DNA of 64,000 bases, from contig NZ_NPOA01000003.1 in NCBI RefSeq assembly GCF_002287375.1, positions 186,001 through 250,000 on the forward strand. Reading direction: 5' to 3'. Numbering within the stretch: the first letter of the stretch is position 1; each line of letters starts with the position of its first letter. Position numbers and translations under genes: made by a program. The notes below the pieces were generated by a model, which was given only the letters and a program-made list of their open reading frames with translations, did not search any database and was not told the origin of the DNA. Source of the stretch: Virgibacillus profundi. Lineage in GTDB: Bacteria; Bacillota; Bacilli; Bacillales; Amphibacillaceae. Positions 45,496 through 54,550 of this stretch are shown here, in pieces.

Positions 45496-46653
45496 ATGAA
45501 ACGAGGAAGTATAGTTGGCCTTTTCGTAGTCTTATTCATCTTATTGGCAGGATGTACGGATAATAATGATGAGGTTTTATATAGTAATAAACATGAATCA
45601 AAAGAAACAATGGTTCAACAAAAAGCTCCAAAAAAAATAATACAGGAAATAACATTATCTGCAATCGGTGATCTGTTAATTCACAGTCCTGTCTTCCAGG
45701 ATGCGAAAGTAGAAGAAGGATACGACTTCACACCAATGCTGGAAAAAGTGAAACCTTATTTAAGTAATTCCACGGTTACAATAGCCAATCAGGAAACAAT
45801 GATTGGTGGAGTTCAGTTAGGTTTGTCCTCCTATCCCTCTTTCAATAGTCCTTATGAAGTAGGAGATGCACTGAAGGATGCGGGTGTTGATGTTGTTTCA
45901 CTTGCAAATAATCATACATTGGATCGTGGAGAAGCGGCAATCCAAAGTGCCATCAAGCATTGGGAAACGATCGATATGATGTACACAGGTGCATATAAAA
46001 ATCAAAAAGACAGTGAAAATCTTAGAGTTTATGAGACAGATGCAGGTATTTCGATTGCCTTTTTATCCTATACCTATGGGACAAACGGCATCACAGTTCC
46101 TGCGGGGAAGGATTATTTAGTTAATTTGATAGATAAAGAACGTATTGCCAGTGAAGTTGCCATAGCAAAAGAACAGGCGGATGTGGTGGCATTAAGTTTA
46201 CATTTTGGTAATGAGTATGAGCGCATGCCAAATGAAACACAGAAGGAACTTGTTCAGTTTGCAGCAGATCAAGGTGTACATATTGTAATCGGACACCATC
46301 CCCATGTACTACAGCCCTTGGAATGGGTAACAGGAAAAGATGGAAATAAAACATTTGTTGCCTATTCGTTAGGTAATTTCCTATCCAATCAACAGGATTT
46401 ATATAAACGGATTGGAGGAATCTTAACATTTTCTATTAAGAAAACTTCGCAGGGCAGTGAAAATAAGATAGAGATACATTCACCGGAGTTTATTCCGACA
46501 TTTGTTACGTTTCGTCAAGACTGGGCAGATTATGAAGTCGTACCAATGTATCAGCTGACAAATGAAGATCTATCAGGAGCAGCCAATCATTATAAAGAAA
46601 TAAAGGCACATATGTCACAATGGATGCCGGAGCTTGAGTTTGTTGAGGAGTAG
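45496..46653 (+). CDS. CapA/PgsA-family lipoprotein (metallophosphatase fold)
   Basis: A 385-residue lipoprotein with lipobox LAGC (about residue 20) and a CapA domain: AIGDLLIHSPVF (metal ligand Asp), TIANQETMI, SLANNHTLDRG, ALSLHFGNEY, and IGHHPHVLQPLEW (His pair). The family is named for poly-gamma-glutamate synthesis PgsA/CapA, but stand-alone members have no proven role. ATG 45496 follows GTGAGGAG. No pgsBC genes are near, so it is not a capsule operon. Confidence 0.87.
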   Translation: MKRGSIVGLFVVLFILLAGCTDNNDEVLYSNKHESKETMVQQKAPKKIIQEITLSAIGDLLIHSPVFQDAKVEEGYDFTPMLEKVKPYLSNSTVTIANQETMIGGVQLGLSSYPSFNSPYEVGDALKDAGVDVVSLANNHTLDRGEAAIQSAIKHWETIDMMYTGAYKNQKDSENLRVYETDAGISIAFLSYTYGTNGITVPAGKDYLVNLIDKERIASEVAIAKEQADVVALSLHFGNEYERMPNETQKELVQFAADQGVHIVIGHHPHVLQPLEWVTGKDGNKTFVAYSLGNFLSNQQDLYKRIGGILTFSIKKTSQGSENKIEIHSPEFIPTFVTFRQDWADYEVVPMYQLTNEDLSGAANHYKEIKAHMSQWMPELEFVEE

Positions 46654-46726
46654 GATTTTCTATAGTGTTATTTTAAAGGAATGAGAATACCTTTTAATAA
46701 GGTTGGTTTTTAAAACCATTATGTGT

Positions 46727-46763
46727 AAAAGGGTTGGACACTCATAAGGATCCAACCTTTTTT
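46727..46763 (+). terminator. terminator after CapA-like gene
   Basis: AAAGGGTTGGA / TCCAACCTTTTTT with one G-U, T-run at end. Confidence 0.82.
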
Positions 46764-46910
46764 ACATACCTCCAAATTCTTCTACAATCCATAAAGTGGT
46801 TTCCTGCCTTATGCTAAAAGTAATATAATTCCGTAAAACGGGCCAGTTTGTCGAATATTTAGCAATTGAGGACAGCACCCTAAAGCTGTATAATTTATCA
46901 ATGAAAGTAA

Positions 46911-46944
46911 AAAAAGAGCTTATCCATACTTAATAAGCTCTTTT
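46911..46944 (-). terminator. terminator of the DUF1541 gene
   Basis: AAAAGAGCTTAT / ATAAGCTCTTTT hairpin, 32 bases beyond the minus-strand stop. Confidence 0.82.
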
Positions 46945-46975
46945 AACCTAGTGGTATTCAATTCTCTCATCATAA

Positions 46976-47590
46976 TTATTCAGCAGGTTCAAGTTCACTT
47001 TCAACAACCCATTTATGGTCAACAACTTTTTCTCCACCTGTAGTTGGAGTGAAGTCCACCATATATACGGTAGTATCTTCTGCTGAATCAATTGTTGCAG
47101 TTGCGCCATTCATCCCTTTCATATGATCTGTATTCAGGGTAACTTCAGTACCTGGTTCTAAAGGGGTATCTCCCGGATCTTCAACAAGAAGTTCCTCGTG
47201 TATAACCCATTTGTGATCTTCCACTGGTTCACCGCCTGTTGTCGGGGTATATGAAACAGTATAGGCAGTAGTGTCATATGCTCCTGTAATGGTAGCTTCA
47301 GCGTCGCTCATACCTTCCATATTCATATGTTTGACGTTAATAATAGCAGTACTTTCGGCTTCATATTTTGGATTCTCTGCCTCTTGCACACTGGCAGGAA
47401 CTTCCCCAGAACTGGACATATGCTCAGACATATTACCTTGTGATTCGGAGGATGATTCCTCACTTGTATTTTGCTGACTTGCATTATTTCCTTTTGTATC
47501 GGTTTCCTCTTTACCACCGCCACATGCAGCTAATGTAAATGCGGAAACGATTAATAAAACCGCAATTATTATTATTTTTTTACCTTTCAT
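46976..47590 (-). CDS. YdhK-like lipoprotein with two DUF1541 units
   Basis: A 204-residue lipoprotein (lipobox LAAC near residue 23), then a Ser/Glu/Gln-rich linker, then two copies of a ~60-residue unit. Each has HMxGMxxAxATIxxAxDTT followed by VxxTPTTGGEpVxDHKWVxxxEL. This is the DUF1541 pattern of Bacillus YdhK. Metal-linked roles are suspected because of the HMNM/DHMKGM motifs; that is inference. AAGGAGG precedes ATG 47590. Confidence 0.85.
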   Translation of the reverse strand: MKGKKIIIIAVLLIVSAFTLAACGGGKEETDTKGNNASQQNTSEESSSESQGNMSEHMSSSGEVPASVQEAENPKYEAESTAIINVKHMNMEGMSDAEATITGAYDTTAYTVSYTPTTGGEPVEDHKWVIHEELLVEDPGDTPLEPGTEVTLNTDHMKGMNGATATIDSAEDTTVYMVDFTPTTGGEKVVDHKWVVESELEPAE

Positions 47591-48068
47591 GTTAATCCTC
47601 CTTAAAAATTTTAGAGACATAAGTAGTGCACCAACTGCTAGACTTAATATAATCCTTATCGGAACAATAGCCTGGCAGCTAACAGTATAGCAACAGTATT
47701 ATATCCGGTTTTGTTCATCTATTAATTTATACCCCATATAGGTATGTATTAAACTGTTGTACTTTGGTAGTTTTTATTTTTTATAAATTTTTATTGCACA
47801 TAAATAATAGCCCCAACGCAATCGTTAGAGCTTTGTATATTGAGTTTTATAAGTTTAAATCAAATATATAACAATAATGTAAAAGCCTTGCTTTTTATTT
47901 GTATCCTACAAATTATTTATTCCTTTAAAGGGCTCGAGTTATGGAGCAAAAACCTGCGCCCATATTACACATAAGTACCATTTAATGGAGTAAATTCTTG
48001 TGAAACAAGAAAGATTCTATTAAGGTAAACAGTAGTATATTATACAAAGGCGACAGGAGATAGTAACT
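47591..48068. other. intergenic region between divergent lipoprotein genes
   Basis: About 480 AT-rich bases between divergently transcribed lipoprotein genes. It must contain both promoters. I see no gene, RNA or clear repeat. Confidence 0.4.
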
Positions 48069-48716
48069 ATGAAGAAAATACTATTATCAATGGCGATTTT
48101 ATTTACAACAGCATTATTGCTTATGGCGTGTAGCGATGATGCAAACCAAAACGGAAGCAGTGATACAACAGACACTTCAGAGGATGTCCCTGCTTCTCAA
48201 TCTGAAACAGGTGATGATACGGAAGAAAGTGACCAAACAGATCAAAAAGAAGATGTGTCGGAGTCTGTGTCAGATTCTGAAATCGATGATTCTGACGAAA
48301 TATTTTCAAAAGAAAAAGAAAGCGAAGAGGGTAAAGCACTATCCAAGTATACCTCTGAAGAAATAGAATATGCCCGAGTCTGGTTACAGCTTGGGGAGAA
48401 TCAAGATATAAGTGAATTGAATATTGAACGTATTCCAGCCGGTGAGCCACTCAATCCTGACGATAAAACGAGTGCCAACTATCCGGAAGACGTTATTCAA
48501 TTGGCAGGTTCTCGCTTAGTAGATGGATCTGTGACTTATAGCAGTAATGGAGATGGAACGATTAATGAGTATAATGTTCCTCTGCGTTGGGACGGCAAAT
48601 ACCCCGCCGGTGAAGACTTTTACAAAGAAATCATCGAGGGTACCAAACAAGTATCCATTGCCCCGGGTGATGACGAAAAGGTCGAAGAATTGATTAAAAT
48701 ACTTAATATGGATTAA
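48069..48716 (+). CDS. lipoprotein of unknown function
   Basis: A 215-residue lipoprotein: signal with lipobox LMAC (about residue 21), a very acidic Ser/Asp/Glu linker to about residue 85, then a ~120-residue domain (EEIEYARVWLQLGENQDISE, and near the end WDGKYPAGEDFYKEIIEGTK). I do not assign a function. It resembles anonymous lipoproteins of Bacillus and Staphylococcus. RBS AGGAGAT precedes the ATG. Confidence 0.75.
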   Translation: MKKILLSMAILFTTALLLMACSDDANQNGSSDTTDTSEDVPASQSETGDDTEESDQTDQKEDVSESVSDSEIDDSDEIFSKEKESEEGKALSKYTSEEIEYARVWLQLGENQDISELNIERIPAGEPLNPDDKTSANYPEDVIQLAGSRLVDGSVTYSSNGDGTINEYNVPLRWDGKYPAGEDFYKEIIEGTKQVSIAPGDDEKVEELIKILNMD

Positions 48717-48886
48717 TAAACAATCGGGCGCACTTGTCGAACAAGGCGTCCTTCTGAATCGGTCATGATTGTTAAAGATCCAAGTTATAGAAAAAGGGGA
48801 ACATATTTGGAATAATGTGTTAATAACAAGGTCATAGTTTTAACTGTACAATCTACTAATTTATTTTAGGAAGCCAAGCGAGAATC

Positions 48887-48906
48887 CTCCCTATTTCAAT
48901 GGGGAG
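48887..48906 (+). ncRNA. orphan omega-RNA-type end hairpin
   Basis: CTCCCTAT-TTCA-ATGGGGAG, preceded by CGAGAATC and followed by ATGAATC. This is the usual look of the 3' hairpin of IS200/IS605 TnpB elements in Bacillaceae (GAATCccc...ggggAG..TGA). No tnpB precedes it, so it is a relic end. The 48717-49188 gap otherwise shows nothing. Confidence 0.5.
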
Positions 48907-49188
48907 ATGAATCGCTTTATCTTTCTATTTGTAGGCAAATTAAAAGCTTATTTATTGTTTTAACCAAATTTTCAGATATAATAATTGTATGGAAGATAAA
49001 AGGAAAAAACAAACCTCATTCATGCAAGAACTTGTGTTTATAACGTTAATTATTACATAGCTTGGTCAGTAAAATATCGAAAAAAAATATTGAATTTGAG
49101 TAGATTTTATCTTGAAACTGTTGGTTCCATTTCAGAAGATGCAATAAAAGGGATATCGAAAAACAAAATAATAGGGGGAGTGAGCATT

Positions 49189-50783
49189 TTGTCAGAAACA
49201 AAATCTGTTTTTTTATACGGGAAACCGACAGCTTCCAAAGCTAATGCATTATTAGCAACTCAAAAAGCGTATACAAACCTTGTAAATACTTTTATTGAAA
49301 AAATGGCTATTGACCATGAGTTTTTGCTAGATTTGTTAAATAACAACAACCAATCTCCGAGGATAAGAGAACTTGAAAAGCAAGTAAGAAAAAGCCATCA
49401 ACTAGGTTCTGCATACGGCCAAAATGCGATTGATATGGTGGTAAAAGAATTGCATAACCACTCAGTTCGAATCCGCAATAAAGTCTATGGATACGTTCAA
49501 CAACACCTACGGGATATGATAGATTACATTTCTTTTAAATCATTGTTAAATGCCTCGGTCAAGAATTTGGATGAAATCCAAATTGTGAAGAACATTTTGG
49601 AAAAAGAGAAACAGAAGAAGAAGCCCTCTCCATCAAAAATTGAAGAATTTGAAAACCTGCTAGGCAAACTGAAGTCATTAACCGAGGAGAAACGGACGTT
49701 TTATAAAGAAACAGTATCTACTCTCTTTTTGGAAAACCTAAAGTACTCCAGACTTCCTTTTATTAAGAACGCACCCCTACAACTAGATTCCCGCCTTTCA
49801 ACAATCGAAGTATCGCATTCAACAAAAGAACATTTCATTGTTTTCGTGAAATTGCTTGGTGAAAAAGACCGTGTTGCATTTCCGGCAAGTACATCCAGAA
49901 ATAGTCTTCGTCGTATAAATCAATACAAAACCGGCTCATTGACCTTAACCACAAACAAAAATGGGAAAGTTCGCATTGGAGTTCCATTCACAAAGAAAAT
50001 CAAAAAGAAAGCAATCTCGAAGAAAAACATCCTCTCGATGGATGCCGGTATTACGGATTTAATCAATACCAACACCGGAACGCTTATGGAACATTTCAAG
50101 GAATGGGTAAACTTTACGGGGAGTTAGTTGAACCTAAATTATCGAATCGTTCTTCTTTGCGTAATAAAATGCGAGAGTATCAGAAACGATTAAAGCATTC
50201 TAATAATTCATTTGAAAAAGAGCAATTACGCACCAAAATATTTAATATCGCCAAATCATTAAATGGCACAAAGAAAAAAGATAAATGTCTTCGCAGGTAT
50301 GCACACGAAGCTGATTTAAGGGTAAATATGTCAGTTAGCAGCTTTGTTGATGAAGCAACAAGAACGAATGCAACGTGCGTCTATGAAGACTTGGATATGA
50401 TGGAATTCGATAGAGGGAAGAAGAGCAATAAACGCGACAGTATGTGGGTTCGTGGCCAACTAATTAAAAAAGTGAAGTCTAAGTTGGATTGGCTAGGAAT
50501 TCCACATATTTCAGTAGACCCTGCTTACACGTCAAAAGCCTGTTCCAAATGTTCGAATGTTGATGATAAAAATAGAGACGGTAAATCATTTGTTTGTACC
50601 GTGTGCAAACATAAAGATGATGCCGACCATAATGCAGCTGTAAATATCGAATTAAGAGCATTTGATGATGAAATAAAAGCGATTGTAGATCAATACACAT
50701 ATAATCCAAAAAAACGTCATGAAGCTCTGAAAAAACTTTTGCTTAAACGTCACCGTAGCTATATGAATACGCCTGCAGCATAG
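49189..50783 (+). pseudogene. tnpB: IS200/IS605-family TnpB RNA-guided nuclease, frameshifted
   Basis: A complete TnpB of about 530 residues split by one frameshift near 50100. The first frame starts at TTG 49189 (RBS AGGGGGAG) and holds the N-terminal domains and the first RuvC Asp (LSMDAGITDLI, residue ~285). The second frame (open from 50103) has the RuvC Glu (CVYEDLDM), the zinc ribbon (CSKCSNVD...CTVCK) and the last Asp (DDADHNAAVNI). Loss of one A in AAGGAATGG near 50098-50106 would explain the break. All catalytic residues survive, so decay is recent or the copy uses slippage. No tnpA is present. Confidence 0.85.
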
Positions 50784-50962
50784 CACATTCATATAGCCAA
50801 ATGAACCTCTTACCTATCATTTGGGGACAATCTTCGAGTCGGGCATCGCCCATTTGTGATGCACTGGCCGAAGGTGTAATCTATAATAATCGGGAATATT
50901 GGTCTTGACCGTATTTTTGAGAAGTTAAAAGATGCTCGGTATTTCAATGCCGAGAGGTTCAC
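50784..50962 (+). ncRNA. predicted omega-RNA / right end of the TnpB element
   Basis: The 180 bases after the tnpB stop are highly structured. GGGCATCGCCC comes with GATGC downstream as a possible pseudoknot. CTTCG/CGAAG encloses that part. GGTC-TT-GACC and CTCGGTATT/AATGCCGAG follow, and the segment ends at GAGGTTCAC. This is the typical layout of TnpB guide-RNA scaffolds, in which bases just beyond the end act as guide (about 50963-50982 here). The exact end is estimated. Confidence 0.65.
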
Positions 50963-50989
50963 GAATGAATACTAAAGGAGCGTGTTTGA

Positions 50990-51622
50990 ATGCTCAGTAC
51001 ACTTTTGAGTTATATTGTTTTGGGCGTTTCTTTATCAGCACCTTTTGGGCCACAGAATGTTGAAATGATTAAAAGGGGTTTAAAGAACGGGATTATCCAT
51101 TCCTTTTTTGTGCCATTCGGAGGAATTACTGCGGATGTACTATTAATGATCCTTGTCTATCTGGGTATTTCAAGATATTTAACAACACCATTAGCTCAAA
51201 CTATCTTATGGATATTTGGTTTTATCGTTCTACTATACATAGGTATTAAAAGTATTGTTGTAGCAAGTAAGGGATTAGAAATAAATAATAATAATGTTAC
51301 TAACGATAAATTAAGTAAATCTTACTTCATTGGATTCCTAATTGCTATTTCTAATCCCCTTAATATTATTTTTTGGGTTGGAATTTACGGATCAGTTTTA
51401 ACCGATGCGATAAATACGATGGGAAAGGACACTGCATTTTTATATAGTAGTTCCATTTTTATTGGTATTATTCTATGGAATCTTTTTCTTATCCTGATAA
51501 TTTACTTCGGTAGGAATTTTGTCAAACAGGGATTTCTTAAGTGGTTTTCCATTATTGCTGGTGTCGCCTTAATAGGATATGGTTTATATTTTGGATATAA
51601 AGCACTGATTATGGTAACTTGA
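50990..51622 (+). CDS. LysE/RhtB family amino-acid exporter
   Basis: A 210-residue membrane protein with six hydrophobic segments and the family signature GVSLSAPFGPQNVEMIKRGL at residues 12-31; AISNPLNIIFWVG (about 118-130) is the second family motif. Members export lysine, threonine or related compounds. AAAGGAG (50974-50980) is the ribosome site and lies within about 12 bases of the TnpB element end, so the insertion sits between the gene and its original promoter. Confidence 0.87.
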   Translation: MLSTLLSYIVLGVSLSAPFGPQNVEMIKRGLKNGIIHSFFVPFGGITADVLLMILVYLGISRYLTTPLAQTILWIFGFIVLLYIGIKSIVVASKGLEINNNNVTNDKLSKSYFIGFLIAISNPLNIIFWVGIYGSVLTDAINTMGKDTAFLYSSSIFIGIILWNLFLILIIYFGRNFVKQGFLKWFSIIAGVALIGYGLYFGYKALIMVT

Positions 51623-51681
51623 TCTTCTTCCAGACTGGAAAAATGGACTTTCACCCGATATTACTCAATCGGGCGCAAATG

Positions 51682-51921
51682 TGGAGGGAAATTAATAGCT
51701 GTAATATTTAAAGCACAGATTCTCTTGCTGTGCTTTTTTGCAAGAGACAAAAACCAATTGTTTCTCAACTTCCTTACAAAAGAAAAAGAGATAGCTGATT
51801 ACCTTTGAAGATTTTTAAAAATAAAATAAATCCTCGAATTTTTCATTTAAAGCTAAACAAAGTAATAATGCTAGTCTTGCTGTAGGAACAAAATCACCAG
51901 TTTCAATATTACTAATTGTTC
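51682..51921. repeat. duplicated segment, copy A
   Basis: Starting at TGGAGGGAAATTAATA it matches 57579-57792 along ~220 bases with scattered changes. It contains a terminator (AAAGCACAG/CTGTGCTTT, 51710-51739, usable by lysE) and the 3' part of an XRE regulator gene on the minus strand. The match ends at ACTAATTGTT (51920), where the group II intron remnant starts. Confidence 0.88.
51815..51921 (-). pseudogene. C-terminal fragment of XRE regulator
   Basis: Encodes ISNIETGDFVPTARLALLLC and LALNEKFEDLFYF, the same C-terminal half as the intact XRE regulator at 57686 (where the residues read GEF, NKKFEELF). The first ~30 residues with the first helix are missing; they are replaced by the reverse-transcriptase fragment. 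Confidence 0.82.
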
Positions 51922-52514
51922 GATTCACAGATGATTTTATCATTTTGTGTAAAAGCGAAAAAGGTGCGGAACGGGTAATGCGAAGTGTTTCCAGATTCTT
52001 AGAGGAAGAACTGAGCCTTACCGTTAATCAAGAAAAAACCAAGGTAGTATATGCAAGAAAAGAGCCGTTTACGTTTCTTGGGTATGAATTCATAGGAGAT
52101 ATACAAAGGATAGACCCGAAGAAAGAAGCAAAATTCAAGAAACGGGTAAAAGAAATTACTCGAAGAAATCAAACGGTGGATATCCAGACGCTTATCAAAG
52201 AAAAGCTAAATCCATATTTGCGAGGATGGGCGAATTATTTCCGTTATGGAAATGTGAAAACCAAATTTGATGATTGGGATAGCTGGATAAGAAGAAGGCT
52301 TCGAATGGTCCAACTAAGGAGTTGGCGAAAAGTAAAAAACCTCCATCGTCTTTTGAGAGGAAAAGGATGGAAGGAAGAAAGTCTGAGAGGTATTCGTATG
52401 CTTGCATGGCGAAGTTCTAAGAGCCCCATGGTTCATGCGGCCTTAGATAACAAATTTTTCTCAGAACTTGGTTTAGTGAGTCTTGTATCTGTTTACGATG
52501 AATGTTATCTCTAA
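51922..52514 (+). pseudogene. ltrA: group II intron reverse transcriptase/maturase, 3' fragment
   Basis: Starts exactly at the RT active-site box: RFTDDFIILCKSEKGAERVM, where YADD is usual (Thr-Asp-Asp keeps both Asp). RT domains 6-7 follow (VNQEKTKVVYARKEPFTFLG), then the maturase domain X (LNPYLRGWANYFRYGNV...). The fingers and first palm part are absent, so it is inactive as RT. It joins the truncated XRE gene without spacer. Confidence 0.85.
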
Positions 52515-52535
52515 AAGGGATATATGGGAGGAGCC

Positions 52536-52610
52536 ACATGCGACGATCCGCATGTGTGGTTCTGTGAGAGGCGTGGTCAGTAATGACGACGCCTACTCGA
52601 TTCATGTGGG
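52536..52610 (+). ncRNA. group II intron domains V and VI (remnant)
   Basis: GAGCCACATGCG...CGCATGTGTGGTTC forms the domain V hairpin (52536-52567). GGCGT/ACGCC around a loop, with an unpaired A in CCTACTCG, resembles domain VI (about 52572-52600). It lies where expected, right after the RT stop. The 5' domains are missing. In the remaining gap to 52874 I see nothing else. Confidence 0.7.
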
Positions 52611-52874
52611 AGGTTTATTCAATCTTTTACACAACTGGATTCGATGGCATTCCAATGGTTTTCCCTTTCCATAATAAAACAAAAAACAGAGAGTGGATTA
52701 GGGTGATTTAGGTAGGAAGAAGGAAGTTCCAGGTATATATCAGCTTGGTTTTGTTCATCAATTTGTATTTCTTATAAATAATCTTGGAGCATCTTATTTA
52801 ATGACAAATGTAACTACTAACGGGAAATATAAATTGCCATACTTAAGATAACGATAAAGGAAAGGGTGAACAGT

Positions 52875-53819
52875 ATGACGATTGCTTCTATGCAAGGTGT
52901 TGTGAAACGGTATAGCTCAGATATTGCACTAGATTATGTAGATTTAGATATTCAAGAAGGCGAAATTATTGGCTTGCTAGGACCGAACGGAGCAGGTAAA
53001 ACAACATTAATCCAAACTTTAACTGGGATGACACCTTTTGAACGAGGGAAGGTGGAGCTTTTCGGGCAGTCGAAAAATCCATTCTCCATTCAAAATAAGG
53101 AAAGGATGGGTCTTGTAACACAAGAGATTACGGTATTTGAAGAATTAACAGCTAGGGAAAACTTGCATTTTTTTGCTGGTGTCTATGGGCTAAAAGGGGA
53201 AGAAAAGAAGAGAAGAGTAGAAGAAGCGTTGGAATTTGTTGGCTTAGGAGATAAAGGGGCAAAGATGCCAACTAAATTTTCTGGAGGAATGAAGCGCAGG
53301 TTGAATATTGCTTGTGCATTGACACACCAACCTAGGTTTCTAATCATGGATGAACCAACGGTCGGTATCGATCCTCAGTCAAGAAATTATATTCTAGAAA
53401 CGGTGAAGAAATTAAGAGAGAATGGTACAACGATTTTATATACCACCCATTATATGGAGGAAGTTCAAGCCATTGCTACTAGAGTGGTCATTATGGATCA
53501 AGGCCAAATCATAAAAGAAGGTACAGTAGAGGAATTAATTAAGACGGTACAGCACGAAGAAAAAATGAAGATTGATGTGACAGATGCTGATAGCGTGCCG
53601 ATAAACGACCTAGAAAAGATTGCCGGAGTGAAAAAGGTTGTCCTATCGGGAAGCCAAATAACGATTATTTCAGCAGTTGGTTCGGGTAATTTAGATCGAA
53701 TCTTAACACTTGTGAAGGAGTATACGGGAGTACTTGGAATTCAAGCGGATAAACCAAATTTAGAAGATGTCTTTTTAACGTTAACAGGGAAACAGTTAAG
53801 AGATAAGGGGGAAGAATAA
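52875..53819 (+). CDS. ABC exporter ATPase, LnrL-like
   Basis: A 314-residue ATPase of the DrrA-like drug-export group. Walker A GPNGAGKTTLIQ (about 38-49), Q-loop VTQEITVFEELTAREN, signature KFSGGMKRRL, Walker B FLIMDEPTVGIDPQSRN, H-loop TTHYMEE, then a ~90-residue C-terminal domain. Closest match by memory is LnrL (YfiL) for linearmycin resistance, because the five-gene set has the same composition. ATG 52875 lies after AAAGGGTGA. It shares one base with the next gene. Confidence 0.85.
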   Translation: MTIASMQGVVKRYSSDIALDYVDLDIQEGEIIGLLGPNGAGKTTLIQTLTGMTPFERGKVELFGQSKNPFSIQNKERMGLVTQEITVFEELTARENLHFFAGVYGLKGEEKKRRVEEALEFVGLGDKGAKMPTKFSGGMKRRLNIACALTHQPRFLIMDEPTVGIDPQSRNYILETVKKLRENGTTILYTTHYMEEVQAIATRVVIMDQGQIIKEGTVEELIKTVQHEEKMKIDVTDADSVPINDLEKIAGVKKVVLSGSQITIISAVGSGNLDRILTLVKEYTGVLGIQADKPNLEDVFLTLTGKQLRDKGEE

Positions 53820-54550
53820 TGCGAGTTCTTTCAACCATCAAATTTACAGTATTACGAATGGTTCGTAACTATATAGTATTATTGTTGTTGCTTGTTGTTC
53901 CGATTCTTTTGATCACTTTTTTTTCGTATATTCTTTCAGGAGTTACGACAGAAACGGGAGTACCGCTTAGAGATGAAAATGCCATGCAAATGGTACTTGT
54001 TTTTCAGTTATTTGGTGGTTCCATTGTGATGTATATGATCTACAATGATTTGTTTACAGAAAATAAAATGAGAATATATTCCTTGCCATTTAACCAAACG
54101 ATGTATGCTTTTTCAATTATGTTGTGTGGGGCCGTTTATTCCATTTTACTAGGTGTGATATTAATGGTGTATGCGCAACTCGTTTTAGGGGTTGTTTGGG
54201 GAAATTGGGTTTGGACAATTTATATCATTTCCTTGATGGCGATTTTATCCATTATTGTATGTTTGATTTTCACGTTTTCTGTAAAAAAATATAAAATAGC
54301 GGAACGATTAAGTGAAGTGTATGGAGTTGGCTTTGTTCTCTTAGCGGGATTCTTTTTTCCGATGCCTGAAAATGCTTTTTTTGATTTTTTTGGAACCTAT
54401 GGAAATCCGCTGACTTTGTCAATAGGTGCTGTTCACGAGATGGACCAATCTAACCTTGGAGAGGCATGGTTTCAAGCGAATATTCTCTTAGGTGCGATTA
54501 TCATCTTATTTATGGTGATGCTCATTTTAGGGAGGAGGAGAATGGGGTGA
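53819..54550 (+). CDS. ABC-2 permease, LnrM-like
   Basis: A 243-residue ABC-2 permease with six membrane helices; first helix at about 19-37 and the typical signature in the C-terminal half (LAGFFFPMPENAFFDFFGTY). It is short compared with LnrM/YfiM (nearly 400), lacking the large extracytoplasmic loop. ATG 53819 overlaps the ATPase stop. It pairs with the next permease, which starts in its stop codon. Confidence 0.78.
   Translation: MRVLSTIKFTVLRMVRNYIVLLLLLVVPILLITFFSYILSGVTTETGVPLRDENAMQMVLVFQLFGGSIVMYMIYNDLFTENKMRIYSLPFNQTMYAFSIMLCGAVYSILLGVILMVYAQLVLGVVWGNWVWTIYIISLMAILSIIVCLIFTFSVKKYKIAERLSEVYGVGFVLLAGFFFPMPENAFFDFFGTYGNPLTLSIGAVHEMDQSNLGEAWFQANILLGAIIILFMVMLILGRRRMG

Noticed and set aside
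45496-46653. Poly-gamma-glutamate capsule operon
   Set aside because: Only the CapA-like gene is present; no capB/capC or synthetase genes nearby.
50784-50962. Lysine or other riboswitch controlling the LysE exporter
   Set aside because: The hairpins follow tnpB directly and match the design of an element end; no known aptamer motif seen.
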